Shown here: positions 11,650 to 45,455 of the stretch, in pieces | How positions within the stretch are numbered: the stretch's first letter is position 1 | Layout of the letters: each line of letters begins with the position of its first letter | Assembly (NCBI GenBank): GCA_037389465.1 | Contig: JAZARR010000178.1 | Coordinates: 1-64,000, forward strand | Source: Baylisascaris procyonis | Lineage: Eukaryota > Nematoda > Chromadorea > Rhabditida > Ascarididae | DNA: 64,000 bases | Direction of reading: 5' to 3' | Program-made: the position numbers and the translations under genes | The notes under the pieces: generated by a model | Databases searched by the model: none | What the model saw: only the letters and a program-made list of their open reading frames with translations | What the model was told of the DNA's origin: nothing

Positions 11650-14320
11650 TTATTTGAATGAAGAGGAACCTCTCAAGCTGGAAAATGAACAAAGTGAAAC
11701 CTGTTTCTTTAGGTATTCTTGCTTCCTTTTGAAAAAATCCTTTGCCTCCTCCACATGCATTTCGACAAAATATCCCGTTCCTATTTCTACCAATAATTTC
11801 GACGGATCCGCGACGACCGCGTTCATATACATCTGTAGAAGAGAACGTTTTGCGAAAAAAGATGAAATTAAACCATTAATTTTGCGCATTTTCTTCAAAA
11901 CACAAACAACAAATAACGGTTCAAAAGGTTGTAAACACTAATGAAAAGTTTGATAAAGTCTGGGAGATAAATCGTCTAACAATTTGCAGCGTCCAGAAGC
12001 TAGGTTGGGCTCAAAACTTCGCTAATTCATTATTCAGAATCTTAAGAAGCACGAAAGCAATACTAGCAGAAATAATCAGAAAGAACAAGGTGATGACCAG
12101 TAACATGCTTCGTCATAAAAGCAACATCTGCACAAATTTTGCAACAACCAGTCTTGCGCTCATAATTGGATGTGCAAAGTTCACGATGCTTTCCTATAGA
12201 ACCGGAAGTTTGTGCAAACGTTATCTGAAACGTTTTACGTGTATGAAACAAACCATTTCAAAATGTGTATACTTATGACTGGTCTCATTTTAAACTTCTA
12301 ACATTTACTGCCTTGACGGTTGCTATATAACAACCAATGTACTTTGCACTAATTGCCAACGAAAGTTTAATAATTAGTACTTTGCATTAATTAGCAACAA
12401 ATGTTGACCAATAAGTAATATTACTTATTTACCTGTCAAGTGAATCAGGTGGATAAATAAAAAGAAATGACAATAAGGAGGAAAAAAGTTAAGAACTGTG
12501 CGGAGAGGAGGAGGGGGGCTCCAACCATATCAAACAGACCTTATTAATGAGGTTAAAATATTCAACACTTTGAAAGTTCTGTTTAATGATTTCAAAAATT
12601 AAAGCTTTGAACAATCAATAGGCATTCTTTTAAAAATCTCAACTCATTTCCTTCAACATTACTTTGATTATGAATCGTCTTCGATTATGTGAATCAAACC
12701 GTCAAAAATGTGGAAGGATTATGATCTCTTAAATTTAGAAACTTAAACGATAACCTGCACACGAATTCAATGCAATCGATAACGACTTAATATTTTTCCC
12801 TAATGGTCCATCAAGAGAGAGTCTTTGAAAAAACAACCTGAACATTGCAGGACCCAAAATTAAATAGGCAGAGGACAGTGTCTGCACATACATTGGATTT
12901 TGGCTCCATTTTGCCCCCTCCTCTTCCCCCTTTTCTTTCAGGTTATAATTAAGCATATAAGGGGATTTCACTTGGTTCGTTATCAGTAAATCAACCATCT
13001 CCTCCCCTCTGCTGAGGAATGGAGTTCTCGCTACGGCTCTGCACGAGCAATACATACGTATGAATGCGACATTGAGATATGCTTTTGCAAACATTTACAA
13101 AAAGGAAAATACAAGTGGAAAAGGTTATTTCCGTTTCTAAAGTCACAACACTGGCACCCTATACCTTTTGACACCTGACTTCTACGAGTTAAATATATTA
13201 TCTTTGGAGGTGATTCGGCAAATGAACATGTACCGTTGGATTTTCTGGCACTGCGCATTCAGCATAAAGTGCACAGGTCTTATAGGCTTCAATGAAATTT
13301 GGGAAAGTTTCGGTTATTGCGCGCAGAGAGCTGGAATAGGCAACTAGATTGGAAAATAAATATGCCATATTACTGAACATCTAACCTTAGTATCTTCCCT
13401 TTTTATTCGATTCCTCAGAACTCAAAACAAGTTTATGAGAAATGAGCGAACTGTGCCTACCGATTCGGAAAGAGGGATGAGCGCTTTATTGCCTTGCATA
13501 CTTGAATTGATCGATGATACTGCTTGTTCACTGGCCGCAAATTTCGCTTCGAATATTTTTAGCTCCTAAAAAATGACTATAAAATTTCCGATAGAACATA
13601 AACACAATGAAAGGGCAGGCTGAAATAATAAACTTGATTAATAAACACTATACCAAAAAGCGTTTTACATAAGGCTTTGTATCGCAACCGCCATAGCAAT
13701 AATTTTCAAGCCCTTCTAAGACCACAATAACAAAACAATGGGACTTGGTTTCAGCTTAATGAACACTAAACACAACGATAAATAACATATAACTGTAAAA
13801 AGAATTCGTCAAAGAACTGAAGAAAATTGCTGTTTACTTTGCGGATTATGTGATTTGAAATAAAAATGCTAAATTTAAATGCGTATTCAAAGGTGACTGT
13901 ATTACTGCGAAATGTTATCGAAAAGGAGGGAATGGTTGAGAGAGGAAGTGGAAGATGTAGACTATGTCTAGTGAACGAACAATGAAATGAGAAGACTGGC
14001 AGGAACACTGATTTGCACAAATATGAAAAGCAGTGATTTAATAAATTGCAACGAAATTCTGAAACGTCCCTATATCCCGCAATACCTGGTATTATTACCA
14101 GTATTTCCCACCGGCTGTGTTAATTATGTAAATCAAGCTATGCCGAAATTTCATTTAATGAAACAAAAAAATTCATGGAACAAAGAATAAGTGTAGAACT
14201 AACGTTAAGCGATTCAGTAAAGAAAGTTATCTCGTGCTCGACTTGTTTCTGTAAAGCACTAAGGCGTTCGATGCTGAGATCGCCGATCGGGACTGCTTTC
14301 TTATCCCCCGATGCGTTCAT
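11650..14320 (-). CDS. pfd-5: Prefoldin subunit 5, C-terminal exon missing
   Basis: Alpha-type subunit of the cytosolic prefoldin hexamer, which holds nascent actin and tubulin for transfer to the CCT chaperonin. Three phase-0 exons are visible: 14204-14320 (39 residues from the ATG at 14318-14320), 13461-13565 (35 residues) and 11701-11832 (44 residues). Recognised motifs are EHEITFF in the N-terminal helix, NKALIPLSES in the first hairpin, and ADPSKLLVEIGTGYFVE followed by EAKDFFKRK, the family signature. Known family members run to about 150 residues with a C-terminal helix of roughly 35 more; I found no exon for it before the TTAGGC array starts. Reading through the exon-3 donor (CAG|gtttca) adds only 16 unrelated residues to a TAA at 11650-11652, giving 134 residues. 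The gene is either truncated, or its last exon lies beyond the array. Confidence 0.88.
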
Positions 14321-15221
14321 TGCCCCTCGCTTACAAAGTGTACGCCTTCCTCTTCGCTATAAACAATACCATAGGCAGAAATGTGTATAAAAATTAATAA
14401 AAGTAAGAGCGCGATATGACGATGCATTCGATTAATGATATCAATGAAGAGTGGCAATCTAAGCAGTCCATAACGAAAGTTTTTAAAAGAAAATTTCCAA
14501 CATGAACAAAAAAAAATTGTGAAATTATGCGGAGTTAAAAAAATCTATTAACACCGTTTCTCCTTCCACGTTGCACAAACTGCTCCAATTTGCAGGCGTC
14601 ATAGTAATTCTAACCCCGAAACCCGTCCTTTCACGCTTGGAACCTATTGCCATAATAACTACCGATCGCAATGAGCAAAATAAAAGCGGGGAACTTTGCA
14701 CATCTATGAATTTCATCAGCCCGAAATCGCGCTATGATAACCAAAGAACGTGATTTTACAGCCGTTAGCAGCACAATACCACAAAACGTTTAGCTTTTGA
14801 ACCCTCCTCCCCAACACTTTATTTATGTTTATTTACACCTACTCGTTTCTGCTAGGAAGAGCTTATATTTATGTTCGTCACCCTGCAAAAAAAGTCCTTC
14901 CATCCTTCCACGACACTATGCCTGTAAATAGAGAAATGCGCTCATTCCAGTATGTGGGCACAATGAAACAAGGGCTTACATCTTCGTACGACTCAAACGG
15001 TAATGCATTTAGGTAAAACGAGACCGCCGAAGCCTGTGGAGAAAAGAGCCACGTGGACATCTCCCAACTTCTCACATTTCCTTCTGAATGCTTGCTCCAT
15101 TATTTTTTCTTTTCCTTTATTTCCAAAAGTTTACCAAACGCATTCCTTCCCTGTACTAGATTCTTAAGTCAAGCAAGTGGAATCCTCTGCTATACATTTC
15201 TCACCTTTTTTCCCACAACCA
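14321..15221. other. Upstream flank of prefoldin gene
   Basis: No gene is recognised here. Several short open frames exist on both strands, but none has a recognisable motif or paired splice sites. It presumably holds the prefoldin-5 promoter and 5' leader. Confidence 0.5.
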
Positions 15222-15709
15222 TCAGCTTAATCCTCTAAACGCAATGCCTCCCAGTTCACTGAACGAAATGGTGCGATGCTTAGCTTTTAACTCCATTTCA
15301 CGCAAACGTTCCCTGTATAAATTTAGTGGAAATATGAAGGCCGCAACAATCTTCCAAAAAAGTCGCACTTTGCGGTAATTACAACCTTCGTTGATATCCG
15401 TGGCTCGAGGAACTGCGAGTAACAAAAATAAAACCATTGCGGCAAAGGTGTCGTTGAAATTTACACCTTCTAGATGAAACAAGATAAAAATACAGATCAC
15501 ATAGAACCTACAACTCCGCGAATGATTGAAAGAACTGCAATATCTGGTACGTAACGTGGCCCCTGAAGGTTAAAACTCTTAATTTTCAAAAAGTGACAAC
15601 TTTGCACTGTGGAAATCTCAAGGTATGAAATTCGGCAATAGCTCAACAATTTTTGACTTGCAAAGAATTTCACCTCAAGATTCGTTTCAACTGCCCAACG
15701 ATGTATCAA
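15222..15709 (-). CDS. Possible small membrane protein, unassigned
   Basis: Two adjoining open frames could be joined by a very short intron. The first ends with RYVPDIAVLSIIRG near 15500. The second carries two hydrophobic stretches (AAMVLFLLLAV and WKIVAAFIF) followed by a basic, helical tail with RERLREMELKAKH, ending at 15222-15224. A junction GTAG|gttcta ... ctagaag|GTGTAA keeps the frame. I recognise no family and the intron would be under 50 bases, much shorter than those of the neighbouring genes. It sits between WDR7 and prefoldin-5 on the same strand. It may be a real small two-helix membrane protein or a chance open stretch. Confidence 0.25.
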
Positions 15710-17412
15710 AACTGTCCGTTTACCTGCTCCTGGATACTAAAATATTAATACCTGTCCCCTGTTCTTCTTTTTAAATGTCTCTTTTAATTTTTTGAATAAT
15801 TGTCTATACTGTAGTCCTTTAGTCTTTTAAATACTTCAAATATGCTCTTCACTCAAACCTACATGCCATTCAAATGGCATTCTATCAAATCCAATCACGA
15901 AATTACATTTACATCGCAAATTAAAGAGTTAATCACAATAACATCTTCATTACATTCCACTTGCCATACTCTCATAGACTGATATCCTATAATAACTACT
16001 TTATGTGAATTGAAATATATAACAATCGAATGAATGGAATGAACAACACAACCATAATGAACTCAACACAAACAAACTAAACTTGTGAATAAAGCGCAGC
16101 GATATTCATCGTCACAAATAAAAGCAAAAATAAAGACCTAATCGCTTCCTTTCATATGCTCGCCAATATTTTGGCTGAATATAATTTGCATCTTGATCTC
16201 CTCATTAATATTTATCAGAAATAAAGAAAATAGGTGAGGAAAGACTGAACAACAAGACAACCTAGTAAAACTTATTTTACTTTTAAAAGGGAATCATCCC
16301 CTAAATTCGCAAGTAACTCTGCTGATAACAGAAATTACAAGCCCCTAAAATAATTAGTTATTTTTCGATTTTGGGAATAGAATATTTCTGTGTAAAACAT
16401 CATGTACCATATTTAACCTTTCAGTGGGAAAGAAAAAAACCTCACTCAAATCTAGCTGAGAAAAAGAAAGCAATTCAAGTGGGGAAGCAAAACCAGCTTA
16501 AAACAACAATGGATGAAACTTAACACCACTGAAGATACGCATGGTAATAACATGGCTCAATAAATCAATCGTCGAAACATAAAAATGCATAATGCATCAT
16601 GACGAAGCCAAATTCCAGCTTGGGTGAAAGGTCATCTTTCCATAAAATCATAACCCTGAACGAAAATTCGACAAAGCAATCCAAAAAATTCAGGTTCTGA
16701 CGCTTAAAAAAGAAAAATGATCCCAACTAGTTTACCTAATTAGCTAGGTAAAGTGTAAAAATTAACCTATAGGTCAGGTAGATTTCCAATCTATAAACTA
16801 GATTAAAAATCTATCTAGCCTAACAATTTACTTTACCTAATAGTGTCAAAATATTTCATGGTCACTTGTGTGAAGAGGGATAGATATTCTTTCAATAATC
16901 CTTCACTGTCAGCCTTAATAAGTAGCCATAAAATATTCCCTCTTAAAGAATAAAGCAAAACGCTTGATCTTTGCCAAATTGAGCAAGCACTGAATTCTGC
17001 TACAAATCATTGCCAGAAAATACTTGCATCTCTAACAAATAACTCAAATTCTTCTTTTTCTACAACACATTAAAATCACAACTCAACAGTTGCCTTGATG
17101 AAACATTCTCACAAACAAGCAAAAACGATTGCTAACAGAAAAAGTGTAGTGCTTTTCCTCAAGATCGTATTGCCACATCTTTCATAGACATACCGCAAAT
17201 AAGTGGATAAAGCAGCTTCATCTATGCAGCTCGAATCCATAACCCTATCAGCAAGACAATGAATTGCTAAGTCAATATGTAAATTTTTTACTTCTCCAAA
17301 ACGCACATTCACCAACACTTCACAGCAAACTGACAATTAAAACCATGCTGATAATGGTTGCTACAATGTGTCCATCTAATTAACTGCCACCAAAAAAAAA
17401 AGAACAAACATA
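15710..17412. other. AT-rich intergenic spacer
   Basis: This is the spacer downstream of the WDR7 stop codon. It has no coding signal on either strand. A short A+T-rich run near 16730-16850 contains repeated TAGGTA / CTAGATT motifs. I see nothing else. Confidence 0.6.
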
Positions 17413-40108
<22,696 letters not shown>

Positions 40109-40972
40109 ATGTTACAGTCACTCCGTTCGTCGTTTTAAAATTTATATCTAAAGCCTCCAAAGTCGCCTTCCGCTCGCATCGAAATAAACGTACCAAAAAG
40201 CCGACGACAAATATTGCCCAACAAATGCAAGTGGTGAAATCGTTAGATCGATAGCCAAGGGCATAGCTAGCACACATAACTTATCAAGCTTTAGGCGCTG
40301 CATGAGGTGAAGACCTATTGGATCAGAGAACAACCGAAGCTTGAGCTTTCCAACTTGGCAACCTACGAAACATTCTTAGTATTAGAGAGTCGGAGAAGGC
40401 TACTTAAGGATGCTCTTACACGGGCTACACAACCTCTACAGATTTTACAATCAAGCCCGTTCCTTATTCCTCACATTCGTACGCTTTCCAATTACCATAT
40501 CTCCTGATTTATCGCTGTGGATTTTCTATAGTCTATGCTGTACACATGTTAACGCTTAAAAACACAACTTGGCAAGCGCTAAACCTCGCAAATAAAACCT
40601 ATAAGCTATCCATGTAAAAATAACAGATGAAACATGAATATGACCTTTAGGTCGAAAAATTGCGAACAATCACAATACTGCAGGCAGCTTATCGTTTCAA
40701 GAAACGCAAAAGCTATTTTCAGCTCAAAAATATCCTACAACTTTACAAGATCAACATCCGTTTCTCATCTTCTACTCACAATTTAATAGAAACCTGGGGA
40801 TTTCGATGAATACGGCAGAAATTCGACATTTCTGCAAAAGAACTACACTCAGTAAAAAACAAAGCTTCTAAGGTAAACTACGCAGATTTTAGAAGGCATA
40901 CTTCGATAAGCTCAAAGCTTTTTAGAGTTAAGTTTTATTTTTGCATGACACATGAGGCTCCTAACAGCTTTG

Positions 40973-40974
<2 letters not shown>

Positions 40975-41031
<57 letters not shown>
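40975..41031. repeat. (TA)n microsatellite upstream of WDR7
   Basis: A pure AT dinucleotide run of about 57 bases, roughly 0.9 kb upstream of the WDR7 start codon. Confidence 0.97.
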
Positions 41032-41032
<1 letters not shown>

Positions 41033-41837
41033 GAGGCCGACCGCCATTAAATTAAAACTTCAAAACTTCAATTTAATACCCTCTCAGCCATGTAAGCAAA
41101 TGTAGCTGTAAAGTTTTTCTCTGCTGCTATAGCACTTTTCTGTGTTATCATCACAACATTTTCTTGTGTTGTTGTAACTACTTTCTATGTTATCATAACA
41201 ATTTTCTCTGCCATTTATAGATATCCCCTCTGAATATATATTCACTAAAATGTAATTTTGTTCGCTCTAATATTTCCTATAATCTCAATGAGATAGGAAC
41301 CTTCACTACTCTACTTCCATTACGCTACAAACAGAACCCCGTTCTAACGAATCAAATCTCATAGAGATGCAGCCTGATTGGTAATTGGTAATTTTACAAC
41401 AGGTATGTGAGCGGTTTGACCATCTAACGTTTTATAGTCCATGAGCAGCACCTCCTTCGAAAATATTCACGTCTATAAAATAATTTTTGCAATCTCTACA
41501 CATCTTTCTGTGTTTGCATAAAGCTACAATCTCGCTTTTGCAAATTGGCAATTCTTGCAAATTGCAAATTTCGAATTTCGCAAAAATTTGCGGAATTTTG
41601 CAATATTTTTGCAAATGAAGATACTGGCAATCTTCCAAATGGAAGTTTTCCTCGTTAATTTGAACGTCAACGCTGGTGCGTCCATCTAATCAAAGCATGC
41701 TCATTCATTGCTCTACTTTCGTGAGTAAAGTGCACAACTATGATATTATTAATTTCATACTTCATTGCTTTAATGTCTACAATGTCGATTCATTGATCCA
41801 TCACCGTATTGGGTCAAATAATTTCCCCTCCCCGCCC

Positions 41838-41953
41838 ATGCAGATCAATTAAACCCCTCTGCCAATGTTTCGGGAGAGGGGGGGGAAGGCGCCTTTCCTT
41901 TCAATCTGATCATAATATTATTCAACCGTTCGCGCATTAGGAATACAATAAAA
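41838..41953 (+). repeat. Dispersed direct repeat, copy 1
   Basis: A 116-base segment starting ATGCAGATCAATTAAACCCC and ending AATACAATAAAA. It recurs in the same orientation at 42243-42356 with only a few differences, mainly in the length of an internal G run. No terminal inverted repeats or coding capacity are seen. Confidence 0.92.
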
Positions 41954-42242
41954 TTTTGCAGAATTTTTTTTCAAAACGTTACTATGTGCTGCAACACAGC
42001 AGCGAAAAAAAAACCATTAATTTGCCGAAATATATTATTGAAACTATCATTCCCCCACTCAACCATCCCCACCTTTCCCCTCTATTTCAGGTTGCTTATG
42101 GCTACTGCTTTTCTCAAAAAAATGCTCCACATTGCTCAGTCATAAATTAGACTACTTTCCCTTTCATAACTGAATGAGAAAGATTTTCGCACTACCCCAT
42201 TCACTATTACTCATTCTTTTATTTAGGTACATCATTGCACCT

Positions 42243-42356
42243 ATGCAGATCAATTAAACCCCTCTGCCAATGTTTCGGGGGGGGGGGAAAGGCGCCTCTC
42301 CTTTCAATCTAATCATAATATTATTCAACCGTTCGCGCATTAGGAATACAATAAAA
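42243..42356 (+). repeat. Dispersed direct repeat, copy 2
   Basis: Second copy of the 41838-41953 segment, 289 bases further on. The internal G run is uninterrupted here and one C/T and one G/A difference are visible, so the duplication is recent. Confidence 0.92.
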
Positions 42357-43619
42357 ATGTTCGCCACAAATCACCTATCCCTTTATTTGTAAACAATAAA
42401 AAATCATTACACTCTAATGGAATTTAATAATCAACTTTCATATCTAACATTCATTACGATTAACTTATACACAAACAATTCTTATTCCTAAAAAACAGCA
42501 TAAGAAAGTATGTGCCTTCAACGAAAGAAGAAAACCGCCGCACGCGAACGAAATGAACCACTAAATGAAAGTGCTAGGGTATGTGTGGTGATATTTCAAG
42601 AGCGCTACGGATCATTCATCTTAGACGATCAAATTTATTATCTATTATAATGCCCTCTTTAGAAGTTGTTAGTTGATCGAAACGATGCGCGGTTTTTTTG
42701 AATGACTTATTCCTGAAACTAATCAAATGATCTGCCTCTACCTTTCAGTGATCTAGAAATCAATAAACGCCTCACGCATCTACAGATATAAATGTAATCG
42801 CTTGCCCTACACACATATAAGAAACCCCACTCTATTGCTATTTTCGAATGATCTACCCTCACAGTCAGAGTTTATGGTACGAATTTTATCTGAAGTAAAT
42901 CTATATCCAGATCATAAATTCAGTGACTCTGAACAAATCATCTGCGGTTCTGCTGGATCTGCATTGGTAAATCGATTGCAATTAAAATCACACTTCGCAA
43001 CCTGCTCTATAAAATTGACGAACTATTCGATAGATAGATGTGGAAAAAAGACCAAACTTACCACCGATACGCCAAGAGCCTTTTCCTTTTAGATTCTTCA
43101 CTCAAATTGTACTACAAGCTTCATTTACCATGGTCGCGATCGGCTAGTTTGCGATATCCGTAATTTTAAGACTAAAAAACTGAAAAATTCAACAACCGCA
43201 TCTTAGAGCCGAAATTCAACTCTCAACTTTTGAAAATAAACTACTCTCATATATTCCAACCTTCCTCCACAAAACTTTCAAGTTTTACTTGAAGTTATCC
43301 AACAATAATTCATATCCTGCACCAATTTTGATATTACTATGTAGAAAATAGACCACTCAAACAACTCTGTAATTGAAGGGTTCGTTTATTATTTAAGACT
43401 ATAAGTCCGTGTTGTAACATCAGTAAACAACGAACGTTGTGACAGGACACGTCAACCATAGAATTTTGAAAAAGTTTATTTCTGCAAAAGAGGCTCAACA
43501 ACATGTGGAAAAATTTCCTCCTAACTGAGTAGAAAGAGAAAGAGACTTAAAGTCATAATGCCTTTTCAACAATTCTACCCTTCCCAGGTGAAGCGGAAGA
43601 GCACAAGCTTAAACATTTT

Positions 43620-43826
43620 TCATTCCTGCGGGAGCTTTTCATCCAGGAACCGCGGTGGAGACTCATTCGCCAAATTGTCCAACTTCCCATGAAGAACTTT
43701 CATATATGTCTGAATGCGTATACAGCCAATTCTTACGTCGCGAAGGTATACTCCTCGCGAAGACCACTCTACCCCTCCTCCCCCCCCCCCCTGCGAAGTT
43801 ACCTCTAGTCCCACATTCAATAGCTT
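43620..43826 (-). CDS. Two terminal exons of an unassigned gene
   Basis: Two phase-0 segments join cleanly: 43803-43826 (KLLNVGLE, after acceptor tttttgcag and before donor gtaact) and 43620-43709 (begins TYMKVLHGKLDNL, ends FLDEKLPQE and TGA). Together they give 37 residues of a mixed helical C-terminus. The intron between is only 93 bases and holds a long G run. I recognise no family, and upstream exons were not identified. They could be the 3' end of a gene lying between 44 and 50 kb, or chance open frames. Confidence 0.35.
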   Translation of the reverse strand, partial: KLLNVGLEVTSQGGGGGGVEWSSRGVYLRDVRIGCIRIQTYMKVLHGKLDNLANESPPRFLDEKLPQE

Positions 43827-44108
43827 CTGCAAAAAGCCCCATAGCTATATCTTATTGGATTCGCATAAGCAATCTTGCGATGACAATTCACAGGAACATC
43901 TGCATTATAAACATGAAAATTTGCGAGTATAAAAACATAGAGTTGCCAAAGTATAAAGAGAAAACAAAAAATTGTAGCATAGCAAATCAAATCGTTTACC
44001 ACCTCAAAGATAGCCCATCATAAAACAAAGACATCGCAATAAAAAAACACAACGAAATTATATGCTTCATAAAAATAAAACAATCAAGTCACAATTGCAA
44101 TTGAAAAG

Positions 44109-44187
44109 GACGCCGATATCCAACAGATATTGGTTGTGAACTAAAGGGAAATTTTATAAGTTCAAATCCCTGCCCAATTTGGCGTCT
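44109..44187 (+). other. tRNA-like hairpin or tRNA-derived relic
   Basis: The ends GACGCCG and TGGCGTC can pair like an acceptor stem about 76 bases apart, and the segment contains AGTTCAAATCCC, which resembles a Pol III B box. The T stem next to that loop does not pair and the spacing to the 3' stem is too long, so this is not an intact tRNA gene. A decayed tRNA or tRNA-derived short repeat is possible. Confidence 0.25.
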
Positions 44188-45392
44188 CAAGAAAAACGCG
44201 TTAGAATGATGTCTTTCTTTCGCATGTGTGCGAATCCTTTATGGTAGTACAGCTGTTTCTGGTTGTTTGTGCATCCAGCAATCATAACTTCGCCTCTTCG
44301 CCACCTTCCCTCCTCTCCCCCTACAGTCTCCTCCGCTATGCATTCGAATCCTAGCCAAACGTTTCTGGCAGCATGGGCACTCATCAATTACAGTTGGTAA
44401 AAAACGTAATGCCTAGCCACTACTTAAAACAGTTTTAGTTTTTCTGCAACTATTCCTTCGCTTCCTCCCTCCCCTCCCCCCCGCCCCCACTCCCTTTCTT
44501 TGTGTTCTAAATTCTAGCCAAACCCATTATTCGCAACTCATGAGGGGAAAACATCTTAATAAATACAATTTCACAGGTCAAACTGTTTTAACAAATGAGT
44601 AACAATAGAATAGAAAAAGAAAGAATTTCAATACAACATGGACAGTCAGAATCAAGAATGTAGATCGGAAAACAATAATAAAAGTGGTAACAGTAGGCAT
44701 AGCGTTCGAATACAAAGAATAGGACAATCGGTGGGACCCCTATACTAAATAGTTTAGCTTCCCCCCCCCTCTCGACATACCTCTCTGTATCCCCGACACT
44801 TTAACTCCAGCTTTCTAATTCCCTTCTTTGCTTTGATAACCACTAAACTCTAGGCATATATGAGTGAAGTAATCAATTAAAAAATCAATTTTCAATGATG
44901 ATATCTTCATTGAATAAATCTGAAGAACTTGCTCATAAAAATTCCTTCTTCGAAAGATAAACCTATAAATTGATAAATATGAACGAATAATATCCCATGA
45001 GCTCGATCAATTAACTCAGTGACTGATGAACGATCATAAACATTGACAAAGATGCATGTAATATCCAACAAAAGTCATAAGAAATACAGAGGGCAAAAAG
45101 TAATGCGAGAATTTTTAAGGGAAACCTCTACCTCCCACTCCCCCTCCCCCTCCAAATGGTCTTTAGTTTACAAACAGCTTCGCAACCCTCTATGATCACC
45201 GAATTGAACTCTGCAAATTTAATGCAATCATTCACAAGTATACAGTGCTAAAATAATATCGCACCACCCGTGAGAGGAACTTCACTCAAAAAAGACCACA
45301 TTTCTTTCAAAAAAGCTTATAAATAAACAGAGCAAAAGTGATGAAACTAACAAAAATGTGGCCAACACTATCAAAAGATCGAGGATCAATGG

Positions 45393-45455
45393 TCAATCGT
45401 TCAAAGGCGATAAGGATCGCTTCGTCGGATGCGACTTCTTACGATGACCACTCTC
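45393..45455 (-). CDS. Isolated terminal exon, unassigned
   Basis: A strong acceptor (cactttcag) opens a 21-codon phase-0 exon encoding ESGHRKKSHPTKRSLSPLND and ending in TGA at 45393-45395. The basic, Ser/Pro-rich tail is plausible as a disordered C-terminus. No upstream exon is confidently linked to it. Confidence 0.3.
   Translation of the reverse strand, partial: ESGHRKKSHPTKRSLSPLND

Larger units (their letters stand above)
40109..43602. other. Upstream flank of WDR7 and gene-free spacer
   Basis: The first few hundred bases should hold the WDR7 promoter and leader. A 66-codon open frame on the plus strand (40307-40507) lies there, but I see no family or splice context. Most of the rest is AT-rich, with short A/T-rich reiterations near 41500-41620, a (TA)n tract and a duplicated 115-base segment. 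Confidence 0.5.

Noticed and set aside
1..11700. Chromosome breakage healed by telomere addition (programmed DNA elimination type)
   Set aside because: Telomere healing would place GCCTAA on the plus strand facing the break and give fairly pure repeats. The array has the opposite polarity and heavy higher-order degeneration.
13198..13380. 60-codon minus-strand ORF inside prefoldin-5 intron 2 as an extra exon
   Set aside because: Exons 2 and 3 already join across the conserved ALIPLSES-MYMN region, so inserting it would disrupt the prefoldin hairpin.
40307..40507. 66-codon plus-strand ORF just upstream of WDR7 as a divergent gene
   Set aside because: No recognised motif, no splice context, and it lies where the WDR7 leader and promoter should be.
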